Positions 6,956 to 16,264 of a stretch of DNA of 64,000 nucleotides are shown here, in pieces (positions within the stretch are counted from its first letter, which is position 1; each line of letters starts with the position of its first letter). The notes beneath the pieces were generated by a model, which searched no databases, was not told where the DNA came from, and saw nothing but the letters and a program-made list of their open reading frames with translations. The DNA lies in NCBI GenBank assembly GCA_910578935.1, contig CAJTSM010000016.1, forward strand, positions 5,065 to 69,064, given 5' to 3'. This DNA comes from an uncultured Oscillibacter sp. (GTDB taxonomy: Bacteria; Bacillota; Clostridia; Oscillospirales; Oscillospiraceae). A program made the translations under genes and the position numbers.

Positions 6956-8696
6956 AGGCACGCTGACGGCAGAACTCCGCAGCGCCGTCAAGCCCACGGA
7001 AGAACAGTTCCGCCGCTTTGAGAAATTCCTGGCCGGGAAGTACAAGCGGAAGGTCCCGCTCCGCTGGGAGGAGGACCCGGCTTTGAAGCAGGGATTCCGT
7101 CTCCAAGTGGGGGCGGATATGTACGACTGGACGATAAAAGGCCGGGTGCGGCAGTTCCGGGACTATGTCCGGGGGCTGGAGAGCGGGTCCAACGATATCC
7201 TGCCTTTGATGCGCCAGGCGGTGGAGGACTGGACTGTGGCCGTAACGCCCGAGGAGATTGGCGAGGTGACGGCGGTGGACGGCGAGATCGCCTCCGTCAA
7301 GGGCCTGGACCACGTCCAGTACGGTGAAATTTTGATCTTCAACTCCGGCGTTAAGGGCATGGTTCAAGACTTGCGCCGGGACGGCGTGAGCTGTATCCTC
7401 TTCGGCAGCGGCGAGGAGGTTTCCGCCGGGAGTATGGTCCGCCGGACCCTGAAAACCGCCGGCATGCCGGTGGGCGAGGGCTTCCTGGGCCGGGTGGTGG
7501 ATGCGCTGGGCGTCCCCGTGGACGGAAAGGGCAAAATCATGGCGGAGGCCCACCGGCCCATTGAGGCTCCGGCTCCGGGGATCCTGGACCGTCAGCCGGT
7601 AAACGCTCCCATGGAGACGGGGCTTTTGGCCATCGACTCCATGTTTCCCATTGGCCGGGGCCAGCGGGAGCTGATTATCGGCGACCGCCAGACCGGAAAA
7701 ACCGCCATCGCTTTGGACACGATCCTGAACCAGAAGGGGAAGGACGTGGTGTGCGTCTATGTCGCCATTGGACAAAAATCCGGCAGCGTGGCCCAGATTG
7801 TGGAGAACCTCAGCCGCCGGGGAGCTATGGAGTACACCGCCGTAGTCAGCGCTCCGGCCAGCGCCTCCGCGGCCCTCCAGTATATTGCGCCCTATGCGGG
7901 CTGCGCCCTGGGAGAGCATTTCATGCGCCAGGGGCGGGATGTGCTGATCGTTTACGACGACCTCAGCAAGCACGCCATTGCCTACCGGACCCTGAGCCTC
8001 CTGCTGGAGCGCTCCCCGGGGCGGGAGGCATATCCCGGCGATGTGTTCTACCTCCACTCCCGTCTGCTGGAGCGGGCGGCCCATCTCTCGGACGACCTGG
8101 GGGGCGGGAGCATGACCGCCCTGCCCATCGTGGAAACCCAGGCGGGAGATGTGTCCGCTTACATTCCCACCAACATCATCTCCATCACCGACGGGCAGAT
8201 TTTCCTGGAGAGCGATTTGTTTTTCGCGGGCCAGAGGCCGGCGGTGAACGTGGGCCTCTCTGTCTCCCGAGTGGGCGGGGACGCCCAGACCAAGGCTGTG
8301 AAGAAGGCCGTAGGGACCCTTCGGCTGGACCTGGCCCAGTACCGGGAGATGGAGGTGTTCACGCAGTTCTCCAGCGACCTGGATGACGCCACCAAGCGTC
8401 AGCTTGTCTACGGCCAGGGCCTGATGCGCCTGCTGCGCCAGCCCCGGTATGCCCCCCTGTCTCAGCACCAGCAGGTGGTGATCCTAGTGTCCGCCATGGC
8501 CCATGTGATGCAAGAGGTGCCCCTGGAACAGATGGACGCTTTCCGGGCCTGTTTGCTGGCGGCAATCGAGGAAGAGGCCCCGGACCTCTGCCAGCGGATC
8601 GACCGCACCGGACAGTTGGCTCCGGAGGACCGGGAGGAGATCGTTTCCCTGGCGAAACGCACCTTGGAGAGCTTCAGCGGGAAGAAGGGCGGCTGA
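6942..8696 (+). CDS. atpA: F-type ATP synthase alpha subunit with fused delta (OSCP) C-terminal domain
   Basis: The product has 584 residues against about 500 for normal alpha. Residues 1-75 match the C-terminal domain of delta/OSCP: SAVKPTEEQFRRFEKFL, RKVPLRW, then GFRLQVG, DWTIKGRVRQF, equivalent to the GGxxVxxGDxxxDGSxxGRLxxL pattern. From about residue 80 it is ordinary alpha: TPEEIGEVTAVDGEIASVKGL, Walker A GDRQTGKT (247-254), then the QKSGSVAQIVE and SISDG-type regions (SITDGQIFLESDLF). No separate delta gene exists between b and alpha, and the N-terminal helical domain of delta is absent from the operon. ATG 6942 follows GAGGGAGGG and overlaps the b gene. Alpha binds nucleotide non-catalytically, so function could be kept with a shortened stalk contact. 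Confidence 0.9.
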   Translation: MRSNRGTLTAELRSAVKPTEEQFRRFEKFLAGKYKRKVPLRWEEDPALKQGFRLQVGADMYDWTIKGRVRQFRDYVRGLESGSNDILPLMRQAVEDWTVAVTPEEIGEVTAVDGEIASVKGLDHVQYGEILIFNSGVKGMVQDLRRDGVSCILFGSGEEVSAGSMVRRTLKTAGMPVGEGFLGRVVDALGVPVDGKGKIMAEAHRPIEAPAPGILDRQPVNAPMETGLLAIDSMFPIGRGQRELIIGDRQTGKTAIALDTILNQKGKDVVCVYVAIGQKSGSVAQIVENLSRRGAMEYTAVVSAPASASAALQYIAPYAGCALGEHFMRQGRDVLIVYDDLSKHAIAYRTLSLLLERSPGREAYPGDVFYLHSRLLERAAHLSDDLGGGSMTALPIVETQAGDVSAYIPTNIISITDGQIFLESDLFFAGQRPAVNVGLSVSRVGGDAQTKAVKKAVGTLRLDLAQYREMEVFTQFSSDLDDATKRQLVYGQGLMRLLRQPRYAPLSQHQQVVILVSAMAHVMQEVPLEQMDAFRACLLAAIEEEAPDLCQRIDRTGQLAPEDREEIVSLAKRTLESFSGKKGG

Positions 8697-8697
8697 T

Positions 8698-9594
8698 ATG
8701 GCGGGGACCAAGGAGATCAAAACCCACATTGAGAGCGTGGGGGAAACCCGGAAAATCACCAATGCCATGTACCTGATCGCCTCCACGAAGCTCCGCCGGG
8801 CCCGGCAGGAGCTGGACCAGACCCGCCCTTATTTCGAGGCCCTCCGGGGGGAAATCCGCCGGATTTTCCGCACAGCTTATAATGTGGACAGCCGGTTTTT
8901 CTATCCCATAGGCAGCGGCGCGCCGCTGGAAGGGACTTACGGCTGTCTGCTCATCACCGCCGACAAAGGCTTGGCGGGAGCTTATAACCAAAACGCCATT
9001 CGGGAAGCCCAGCGTCTGCTGGAGCGGCATCCGGACACGAAGCTGTTTGTTGTCGGGGAATACGGGCGGCGTTTTTTCGGCCAGCGGGGAATTCCCATTG
9101 AGCGCAGTTTTCTCTACACCGCCCAGAATCCCACCATGGCCCGTGCCCGGGAAATCAGTTCCCTGCTGCTGGACGGTTTCGACCGGGGAGAGCTGAAGGA
9201 GATTTACGTCATCTACACGGATATGGAAAGCGCCATGAGCTTTCAGGCCCGGGCGGCGCGGCTTCTGCCGTTCCACCGGACCCACTTTGCCGGGGCCCCG
9301 GCGGGGGAGGGGGCGATGACGGAGCGCTTCGAATTTTACCCGGACGTGGGGACCGTGCTGAACAGCGTCATGCGGAGCTATGTCACCGGTTTTATCTACA
9401 GCGCCTTAATTGACAGCTTCTGCTGTGAACAAAACGCCCGGATGACCGCCATGGATAACGCGGACCGAAACGCCGGAAAGCTGCTGGGCGAGCTGTCACT
9501 CCAGTACAACCGGGTCCGGCAGGCGGCCATTACCCAGGAGATCACGGAGATTTCCGCCGGGGCCAGGGCCCAGCGCCAGAAGAAGGGAAGGTAA
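8698..9594 (+). CDS. atpG: F-type ATP synthase gamma subunit
   Basis: Gamma is the central rotor shaft. The product has 298 residues with both helical termini that form the coiled coil: KEIKTHIESVGETRKITNAMYLIASTKLRRA at the start (split motif around residues 5-35) and MTAMDNADRNAGKLL...YNRVRQAAITQEITEI at the end. The central Rossmann-like part includes LLITADKGLAGAYN. All are canonical. The start is one base after the stop of the alpha gene, so translation is coupled. It lies between the alpha and beta genes as in most bacterial operons. Nothing in it is damaged. Confidence 0.93.
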   Translation: MAGTKEIKTHIESVGETRKITNAMYLIASTKLRRARQELDQTRPYFEALRGEIRRIFRTAYNVDSRFFYPIGSGAPLEGTYGCLLITADKGLAGAYNQNAIREAQRLLERHPDTKLFVVGEYGRRFFGQRGIPIERSFLYTAQNPTMARAREISSLLLDGFDRGELKEIYVIYTDMESAMSFQARAARLLPFHRTHFAGAPAGEGAMTERFEFYPDVGTVLNSVMRSYVTGFIYSALIDSFCCEQNARMTAMDNADRNAGKLLGELSLQYNRVRQAAITQEITEISAGARAQRQKKGR

Positions 9595-9600
9595 CCGATT

Positions 9601-10987
9601 TTGGAAAGAGGGATTATTGTACAGGTATCCGGCCCCGTGGTGGACGTAGAGATTCAAAGCGGAGAGCTTCCCCGGCTGCGGGAGGAGCTGACCGTGGAGA
9701 AGGACGGAGGACTCCGGGTGATGGAAGTGGCCCAGCACGTGGGGAAGAGTACGGTGCGCTGCATCATGCTGTCTCCCAGTGAGGGTCTGGCCCGGGGCCT
9801 GGCGGTGGACGTGCCGGACCGGACCATCGAGGTGCCTGTGGGCACGGCCACCTTGGGGCGGATGTTCAACGTCCTGGGCCAGCCCATCGACGGCGGCGGC
9901 CCGGTGCCGGAGGGAACGCCCCGAAAGAGCATTTACCGCAAGCCCCCCGCCTTTGACGAGCAGAGCCCGGCGGTGGAGATCTTGGAGACGGGCATCAAGG
10001 TCATTGATCTGCTGGAACCCTATCCCCGGGGAGGCAAGATCGGCCTCTTCGGCGGCGCGGGTGATTCAGGAACTGATTCACAACGTGGCCACAGAGCACG
10101 GCGGCTATTCCATCTTCACCGGCGTGGGAGAGCGCTCCCGGGAGGGCAACGACCTCTGGCGGGAGATGCGGGAGAGCGGCGTCAGCGAGAAGACCGCCCT
10201 GGTCTTCGGCCAGATGAACGAGTCCCCCGGCGTGCGTATGCGGGTGGCTCTGGCCGGGTTGACCATGGCGGAGCACTTCCGGGATAAAGAGCACAAGGAT
10301 GTGCTCCTCTTCATCGACAATATCTTCCGCTTCGTCCAGGCGGGCAGCGAGGTGTCCACGCTCTTGGGACGGATGCCCTCCGCCGTGGGCTATCAGCCGA
10401 CGCTTGCCAACGAGATGGGCGAGCTCCAGGAACGAATTACCTCCACGAAGAACGGCTCCGTCACTTCCGTCCAGGCGGTCTATGTCCCCGCCGACGATTT
10501 GACGGACCCGGCCACGGCCACCACGTTTGCCCATCTGGACGCCACCACGGTGCTGAGCCGGAAAATCTCCGAGCAGGGCATCTATCCGGCGGTGGACCCT
10601 CTGGCCTCCTCCTCCCGGATTCTGGAGGCGGATGTGGTGGGAGAGCGGCATTACCGTGTTGCCCGGACCTGCCAGGAGATCCTTGAAAAGTATATGGAGC
10701 TCCAGGACATCATCGCCATTCTGGGTATGGACGAACTCAGCGAAGAGGACCAGAAGACCGTGGCCCGGGCCCGGCGGCTTCAGCGCTTCTTTGCCCAGCC
10801 TACCACCGTGGCGGAAAAGTTTACCGGCATTCCCGGAGTTTACGTGCCTTTGAAGGACACACTGGAGAGCTTTGAAAAATTAGTGAACGGCGAGTTGGAC
10901 CAATATCCGGAGGCTGCGTTTTACAATGTGGGCACCTGGCAAGATGTGGTGGAGAAGGCAAAAAGGATGGAGGCGGGTGAGGCGTGA
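9601..10987 (+). pseudogene. atpD: F-type ATP synthase beta subunit, frameshifted in the P-loop
   Basis: The catalytic beta subunit is encoded in two frames. Frame one starts at TTG 9601 (MERGIIVQVSGPVVDVEI) and runs correctly to GGKIGLFGGAG, the beginning of Walker A. At about 10060 the frame breaks, and the correct sequence resumes in the next frame with VIQELIHNVATEHGG. Family members have GGAGVGKTVLIQEL here, so GVGKTVL is reduced to a single G plus V. The observed DNA is 17 bases shorter than needed; restoring 17 bases gives 467 residues, the normal length. Everything downstream (GERSREGNDL, the DELSEED loop) is intact. As written, no working catalytic subunit can be made. Either a very recent deletion or an assembly error explains it. 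Confidence 0.85.
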
Positions 10988-11397
10988 TGGAAGTGTTTCA
11001 AGCCCACATTCTGGCGGCGGACCGAACGTTCTATGAGGGTCCCTGCATCAGCCTGACCGTCCCCACCAGCGACGGGGAGCAGGGCATTCTGGCCCACCAC
11101 AGCGATATGATCGCCGCCGTTTTGCCGGGGACTTTGCGCTTCCGGACGCCGGAGGGCCCCGCCCAAACGGCCGCGGTATCCGGCGGAATGGTGAAGATTG
11201 AGAAAAATGAGGTCCTGGTGCTGGTGGACTCCGTGGAACGCCCGGAGGAGATCGACGCCGCCCGGGCCCGCCGGGAGGCCGATGAGGCCCGGGAGGCCAT
11301 GCTCCAGAAGAAGAGCCGCCAGGAATACCAGCTGGCCCAGGCCACCCTGGCCCGGGCCATGAACCGCCTGCGGGTCAAGGCGGCGGAAATCCGATGA
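10987..11397 (+). CDS. atpC: F-type ATP synthase epsilon subunit
   Basis: Epsilon is the rotor subunit that also regulates ATP hydrolysis. The product has 136 residues with the N-terminal beta-sandwich (VPTSDGEQGILAHHSDMIAAVLPG, the GxxGxLxxHxP-type motif) and the C-terminal two-helix hairpin rich in Ala, Arg and Glu. The start codon overlaps the beta stop (TGATG), so translation is coupled to beta. It is the last gene of the operon and is followed by a strong terminator at 11438. A GTG three bases upstream is an alternative start. Confidence 0.92.
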   Translation: MEVFQAHILAADRTFYEGPCISLTVPTSDGEQGILAHHSDMIAAVLPGTLRFRTPEGPAQTAAVSGGMVKIEKNEVLVLVDSVERPEEIDAARARREADEAREAMLQKKSRQEYQLAQATLARAMNRLRVKAAEIR

Positions 11398-11437
11398 CAA
11401 GGCGTAACCTGCGCCGGCGGAGATTTATAGAGAAGTT

Positions 11438-11480
11438 AAAGGGCAAGGCAAACCGCCGCGGTTTGCCTTGCCCTTTTTCA
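11438..11480 (+). terminator. Terminator of the ATP synthase operon
   Basis: GGGCAAGGCAAACCGC (11441-11456) pairs with GCGGTTTGCCTTGCCC (11458-11473) and is followed by TTTTT. It is a near-perfect 15-16 bp stem. Confidence 0.88.
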
Positions 11481-11692
11481 TACTGTTTACCCGGACATGA
11501 TACGCCGGAGAAGAGTGTTTGGAGGAGAGCGGTGAACGGTCATTTACCGAGAGTGGATTTGTTTTTCATAGTGTATAATCACGGTAAGCTTGCCTGTGTG
11601 TGGATGGTTCGCTCTTTGAAAAGCATGGCCGCTCCGCCGTTAACAGCACCGGTTTCCGCTGCCGGTGCGAAGCGTCTGAAGTAAAACTCCGG

Positions 11693-12562
11693 TCAAGCCG
11701 GTTTCTTTTCCCTTCGGTAGTATAAAAACAGCAGTACCGACGCTGTCATGATAAAGAAATAAGCAATCCAGCTTGCAGAATCGGGGACTTGCCGGAACAA
11801 GAGGTATCCCAGTAAACCGGAAAAAATAATCTGCGTGCTGTCATAGATGGATATATCCTTCGGAGGCGCGTAGCGGTAGGCGTTGGTCAGCGCGTACTGT
11901 GCCGCCGCGCAGGAGGAGCCCGCCAGCAGCAGACAAGCCGTCTGCTTGGCGGTCACCGGCGTCCAATAGAGCAGATTGGACGGCAGCACCGCCAGCGTGG
12001 ATACGGCCGAGAAGATGAAGACGATGGTGGAACCGTCAATTTCGCTGTTTCTCCGCAGGGCCCTGAGGGCGACATGAGCCCCGCCGGACATGACGCCGCC
12101 CAGAAGGCCAATGGCCGCTGAGAGGCCCAGCGCTTCTATATTTGGGAAGATCAGGAACAGACTGCCTGTCAGGGCCAAGGCGATGCACACCATTTGCCCC
12201 CTGTCCATCTGCTCGCCCAGGAACAGCGCGGCGAACAGGATTGCGAAAAAGGGGCTGAGCTTACTCAGGGAATTGGAACTTGCCAGCATCAGGTGATCGA
12301 TGGCGTAGTAATTGCAGAAGACCGAAATTGTGCCGCAGAGCACCCGGAGGGCTAACGGAGCCCCGCAGCCCCTGGGCACCCGCAGGGGGACCCGCCGGTT
12401 CAGCAGCACCCCGCCCGCTACAACCGCGGACACGGCGTTGCGAAACAGGACTTTCTGAAAAAACGGCAGATCTCCGGACAGACGCACGAAGGCGCTCATC
12501 AGGGCAAAGCAAAAGGAGGAGATTACCAGCAGCAGAATGCCCTTGTTTTTCTCCGAGGTCAT
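11693..12562 (-). CDS. EamA-family (DMT superfamily) transporter
   Basis: A ten-helix membrane carrier of 289 residues built from two EamA repeats. The first repeat contains FCFALMSAFVRLSG and SLSKLSPFFAILFAALFLGEQM; the second contains GGVMSGGAHVALRALRR and SIYDSTQIIFSGLLGYLLFRQ. The hydrophobic profile with paired PFF/EQ motifs is typical for exporters or importers of amino acids or small metabolites. ATG 12562 is the credible start; the longer frame upstream runs across the VOC gene in another phase. It is the last gene of the minus-strand acid-sugar operon, 8 bases after the VOC gene. Substrate is unknown. Confidence 0.85.
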   Translation of the reverse strand: MTSEKNKGILLLVISSFCFALMSAFVRLSGDLPFFQKVLFRNAVSAVVAGGVLLNRRVPLRVPRGCGAPLALRVLCGTISVFCNYYAIDHLMLASSNSLSKLSPFFAILFAALFLGEQMDRGQMVCIALALTGSLFLIFPNIEALGLSAAIGLLGGVMSGGAHVALRALRRNSEIDGSTIVFIFSAVSTLAVLPSNLLYWTPVTAKQTACLLLAGSSCAAAQYALTNAYRYAPPKDISIYDSTQIIFSGLLGYLLFRQVPDSASWIAYFFIMTASVLLFLYYRREKKPA

Positions 12563-12570
12563 AGCGGCCT

Positions 12571-12918
12571 TTATTTCCGCAGAATGTGGATGGCAAAGCC
12601 GCCAAACTCGCCGTCCAGGTATAGGTTCTTCAACTTGCCGTCCTCCGTATAGGCGGCAGTTTCCATGTTGAACGAAAAGCCCTTTTCTCTCAGTTCTTCC
12701 ACGGCGGCGTCCAGATCCGGGGTCTTCATGGAGATGTGGCCGTTGCGTCCCAGGAAAGGCGCTTTCATACACTCGAAATCCGTTCCGGCAAGCTCCGATT
12801 TTTGTCCGTGGCGCGGCGTCAGGTTGAACATCCCGCTCAAAAGCAGGGCCAGGCGCTCCGCCTCTTCCGGACTGCCGGTGTTGATGCCGATATGCTCTAA
12901 TTCAAATTCACACTGCAT
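12571..12918 (-). CDS. VOC-superfamily (glyoxalase/bleomycin-resistance fold) protein
   Basis: A 115-residue protein with the paired beta-alpha-beta-beta-beta modules of the vicinal-oxygen-chelate fold: ELEHIGINTGSPEEAERLALLL at the start and GHISMKTPDLDAAVEELREKGF in the middle, with AIHILRK closing. His 9 and the later Glu/His positions are candidate metal ligands. Such proteins are often found beside sugar-acid aldolase genes, as here, but the reaction is not known. AGGAGAATCCTC precedes ATG 12918. It sits between the TRAP permease and the EamA carrier, on the same strand. Confidence 0.8.
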   Translation of the reverse strand: MQCEFELEHIGINTGSPEEAERLALLLSGMFNLTPRHGQKSELAGTDFECMKAPFLGRNGHISMKTPDLDAAVEELREKGFSFNMETAAYTEDGKLKNLYLDGEFGGFAIHILRK

Positions 12919-12995
12919 GAGGATTCTCCTTTTCTAGAGAGAAACGTCTGTCATGGACGTGAAAATGACAGACGTTTCATACTTTTATACGGGAT

Positions 12996-14996
12996 TCAGG
13001 CGGCGGCCCTTTGCTTTTTTGCGAACATAAGGCACCATGCCACCAGAACGACGCCCATTGCAATGCCGATCAGATCGAAAATATTGCCGGGCATGATGAA
13101 CATCAGCGCGGCGGCAAAGAACAAAACGCGCTCCGCCACAGAAAGACGTTTACCCATATATCCGGCCACGCCGGCGGCCAGGAAAAAGGTCGCGCAGGCG
13201 GTCATGGCACAGGACATGGCAATCTCGCTCACTGTGCCGATCAACAGGATGGAGGGGCGGTAGACAAACATGAAGGGCGCGATAAAAGCGGTGATGGCGT
13301 AGAAGAAGGCTTTCCACCCGGTTTTCCACGCGCTGGCGTTGGCGATGCCCGCCGCTGTGAAAGAGGCCAGGCACACCGGAGGCGTAATCTGCGCCACAAC
13401 TCCAAAGTAGAAGATAAACATGTTGGCTACCAGAGCCTCCACGCCCAGACCTTGGATAGCGGAGCAGAACAGGGTGTTGGCGATTAAGTACGCGGCCACG
13501 GTGGGTAAGGCCATGCCCAGCAGCAAACAGCCGACGGCGGCCACCAGCAGGGCCAGCAGCAAACTGCTGTTTCCAGAGGTTCCGATCAGCTTAGCCACCT
13601 TTACGGCCACGCCGGAGCGGACCACGATGCCGATCATGATGCCGCAGGCCGCCGTGGGGATCGCCACGTTGGAGGCCTGGCGGACACCCTCAATCAGGGT
13701 TTCCAGCAGCTGCTTGGGGGTCATCCGGGTATCCTTGGAAATCATGCAGATGGCGATGGACAGCACCGTGCAGTAAATAGCCGCCCGGGGCATGGACATG
13801 CCGGCGAAAATCATAATGACCAGGAGAATAATGGGGATCAGGCGGTAAGTGCGGGGCAGGATCGGCTTGCCCTCATATTTCAGGTCGCTGTCCCCGGCGT
13901 GCATCTGCTTTTTCTTAGCCAGCAGGTGGACCAAGATAAACACTGCGCCGAAATAGGCCAGGGCAGGAATAATGGCGGCGGTGGCAATCTCCATGTATTT
14001 CATGCCGATCATCTCTGCCATGATGAACGCGCCCGCGCCCATGATGGGAGGCATGATCTGCCCGCCGGTGGAGGCCACGGACTCGACGGCGCCGGCCTCT
14101 TCCGGGGTATAGCCCGCCTTTTTCATCAGGGGAATGGTCAAAACGCCGGTGGTGGACACGTTGGCCACGGCAGAGCCGGAGATCATACCCAGCAGGCCGG
14201 AGGAGATAACCGCCGCCTTGGCGGGGCCGCCGGCAGTCTTATCGCTGAGCTTCATGCCTGCGTCGATCAGCACGCCGCCGCCACCGCAGTTGGAGAAGAA
14301 AGCGCCGAACACCATAAAGTAGAACAAGGTGCCCATGGAGGTGGACAGCGGAGAGCCGAAAATGCCGTTTTGGCCCAGCATCAGCGTCTCACAGAACTGG
14401 CCGAAGGTCATGCCGGCAAACCGGAAGATTCCGCCGATATACTGGCCGAACCAGGCGTAAGCCATAAAGAAAATCAGAACGAAGAACAGTGCCAGGGATA
14501 CCACGCGGCGTACAGCTTCCATCACAACGACCAGCAGCAACACCGCCACCGTCTTATCCAGCGCCGTCATGGGGTCGACGCTGAGTACCCGCAGATTCAG
14601 GGCGTCGGCGCTGCTGAGGAAATACCAGCAAATCACAAAAGTGCTGCCGATCAGGAAGGCATCATAGATCCACCAGAGATTCCGCAGCTTGCTCTCTTTG
14701 TGCTTGCATTTTTCTGCCATGGGGTTGAACAGAAACACTATGACCAGTGCAAAGCACAGGTGCAGGGGGATCTGAGCCCAGGGCTGTAAGGGTTTGTACA
14801 GCTTGATGTACAGCTGAAACACGGTCATGGCCAGCGCCAGAATGGCCAGGGACCAGTAGCGCCAGCGGGGCATGCTCTTCAGCATTCTGGCAATTTTGGA
14901 ATCCTCATCGGGTTCACTGGCCAGTGTGGCGGCCTTGGCGTCAAGATCGCTCTTGACCGCCGCGCCTTCAGCGCTCTTTTTCTTAAAAACGCTCAT
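12996..14996 (-). CDS. TAXI-type TRAP transporter fused permease (DctQ-DctM fusion)
   Basis: The membrane component of a tripartite ATP-independent periplasmic transporter, 666 residues with many transmembrane segments. A soluble N-terminus of about 45 residues is followed by a small DctQ-like part and then the large DctM-like part, recognised by SGSAVANVSTTGVLTIPLMKKAGYTPEEAGAVESVASTGGQIMPPIMGAGAFIMAE and, further on, ALPTVAAYLIA and AQITPPVCLASFTAAGIA. Fused permeases of this kind pair with TAXI-type binding proteins, and one is encoded directly upstream. The complex uses an ion gradient to import an organic acid. Placement with acid-sugar enzymes suggests that class of substrate. Confidence 0.92.
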   Translation of the reverse strand: MSVFKKKSAEGAAVKSDLDAKAATLASEPDEDSKIARMLKSMPRWRYWSLAILALAMTVFQLYIKLYKPLQPWAQIPLHLCFALVIVFLFNPMAEKCKHKESKLRNLWWIYDAFLIGSTFVICWYFLSSADALNLRVLSVDPMTALDKTVAVLLLVVVMEAVRRVVSLALFFVLIFFMAYAWFGQYIGGIFRFAGMTFGQFCETLMLGQNGIFGSPLSTSMGTLFYFMVFGAFFSNCGGGGVLIDAGMKLSDKTAGGPAKAAVISSGLLGMISGSAVANVSTTGVLTIPLMKKAGYTPEEAGAVESVASTGGQIMPPIMGAGAFIMAEMIGMKYMEIATAAIIPALAYFGAVFILVHLLAKKKQMHAGDSDLKYEGKPILPRTYRLIPIILLVIMIFAGMSMPRAAIYCTVLSIAICMISKDTRMTPKQLLETLIEGVRQASNVAIPTAACGIMIGIVVRSGVAVKVAKLIGTSGNSSLLLALLVAAVGCLLLGMALPTVAAYLIANTLFCSAIQGLGVEALVANMFIFYFGVVAQITPPVCLASFTAAGIANASAWKTGWKAFFYAITAFIAPFMFVYRPSILLIGTVSEIAMSCAMTACATFFLAAGVAGYMGKRLSVAERVLFFAAALMFIMPGNIFDLIGIAMGVVLVAWCLMFAKKQRAAA

Positions 14997-15088
14997 GCAT
15001 ATTCCTCCTGTAAGAAGGCGGACGCCGGACCGGCGTCCGCCTTACCTTTCGCAGCAGAGTTTTGTTTCCTCAGTTGTTCAGGCCGGGA

Positions 15089-16192
15089 TTACTGGAGATA
15101 CCCCATCTCCTTGTAATACTTCTCCGCGCCGGGATGCAGGGAGTTGCCGCCGATCTTCTCAGAGTCCATGCAGGTGGCGACATCCCAGGGAGCAAGGGTG
15201 TTATAGGTGTTGACCAGATTGTCGCGATTCTCGCAGAGAGTCTTGGTAATTTGGTAGACCACGTCTTCGCCCAGGGACTCCTTGCAGAAGATGCAGTCGG
15301 GGGAGCCGGGCAGAACCAGCTCGTTTTCCTGGCCCTTGAAGGAGTTGGCGGGAACGGGAACCCGGGAGAAACCCTTTTCAGTGACGAACCAATCGATGGT
15401 TTCGTCTCCCCACTGGAGGAAGGTCACATCGCAGGTAGTGGCAATCTCCGCCATGGTGGAGGAGCTGGAGGAGGTATGGTCAATATAGAAGTCGATCTTG
15501 CCGTCCTGAAGGGCCGCCTCGTTTTCAGAGCCGGACTGGTTGGTGATGGAGCCGCCCCAGCTCTCCAGATCCTCCTGAGTCACGCCGAAGTATTCCAGCA
15601 GCAGGTAGGCGCCCTCGGCGTCCATGGAGCCCACCGCGGAGCAGCCGATGCGCAGGGGCAGCTTCTGCTCAAAGATCTCCTCGATGGTGGAAACATTGTG
15701 CTTTTTCAGGAAGTCGTTGGAGATGCAATTGATGTAACAGACGGCGTTCAGACCGCCCATGATGGCCAGATAACCGGTGGCGGGGGGCTTGCCCAAAGTG
15801 CCCTCTTCCCGGGCCCATTTGGCGGGAGCGCCGTTGACAAAGGCCAGGTCCACAGCGCCGTCGGCGAACAGATAGGGCGCGCCCATGCCGCCGGGACTGG
15901 TGGGCTGAACGTCGACCAGACCGAAGCCTCCGTCGTTCTCCAGATACTTACTCATTTCTACGATGGTGTTGTAAGTAGCGGAACCCACGGCGTCGGAGGA
16001 GAAAACCAGCGTTTCGCCGGAAAAATCGGCGGAGCCGCTGTCCCCGCCGGCGTTGTCGCCGCCGCTGCTCTGCGCGGGGGGATTGCTGTCTGCGGGAGGG
16101 TTGGCGCCGCCCTGGCTGCCGCCGTTGCCGCCGCAGGCGGCCAGGCTCAGCACCAGACTCAGGGTGAGGAGCAAAGCAAATACTTTCTTCAT
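15089..16192 (-). CDS. TAXI-family TRAP solute-binding lipoprotein
   Basis: The extracytoplasmic receptor of the TRAP system, 367 residues. The start ATG 16192 follows AAGGAAG. The signal peptide MKKVFALLLTLSLVLSLAAC ends in a lipobox (LAAC), so it is membrane-anchored by a lipid on Cys 20. A low-complexity Gly/Ser/Asn/Pro linker follows. The domain carries TAXI-family features: VFSSDAVGSATYNTIVEMSKYL, DLAFVNGAPA, a central LPLRIGCSAVGS and the C-terminal YQITKTLCENRDNLVN. It stands between the PdxA-like enzyme gene and the fused permease gene, in one operon. The bound ligand cannot be read from sequence. Confidence 0.9.
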   Translation of the reverse strand: MKKVFALLLTLSLVLSLAACGGNGGSQGGANPPADSNPPAQSSGGDNAGGDSGSADFSGETLVFSSDAVGSATYNTIVEMSKYLENDGGFGLVDVQPTSPGGMGAPYLFADGAVDLAFVNGAPAKWAREEGTLGKPPATGYLAIMGGLNAVCYINCISNDFLKKHNVSTIEEIFEQKLPLRIGCSAVGSMDAEGAYLLLEYFGVTQEDLESWGGSITNQSGSENEAALQDGKIDFYIDHTSSSSSTMAEIATTCDVTFLQWGDETIDWFVTEKGFSRVPVPANSFKGQENELVLPGSPDCIFCKESLGEDVVYQITKTLCENRDNLVNTYNTLAPWDVATCMDSEKIGGNSLHPGAEKYYKEMGYLQ

Positions 16193-16264
16193 TTCATTTC
16201 TTCCTTTCTGATTCTTGTTGGATAACGTCGTATTCTTCACCGGCTCCGCCGGGTAAAGACCGTT

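Noticed and set aside
6822..8468. 548-codon minus-strand frame opposite atpA
   Set aside because: Same reason: an antisense shadow without motifs, spanning the end of atpF and the alpha gene.
9601..10987. Programmed frameshift in atpD
   Set aside because: There is no slippery heptamer at the break, and the P-loop codons themselves are missing, so a shift would not restore the enzyme.
13899..14789. Long plus-strand frame opposite the TRAP permease
   Set aside because: It has the His/Gly/Gln-rich, motif-free composition of an antisense shadow. The minus strand encodes a clear membrane protein.
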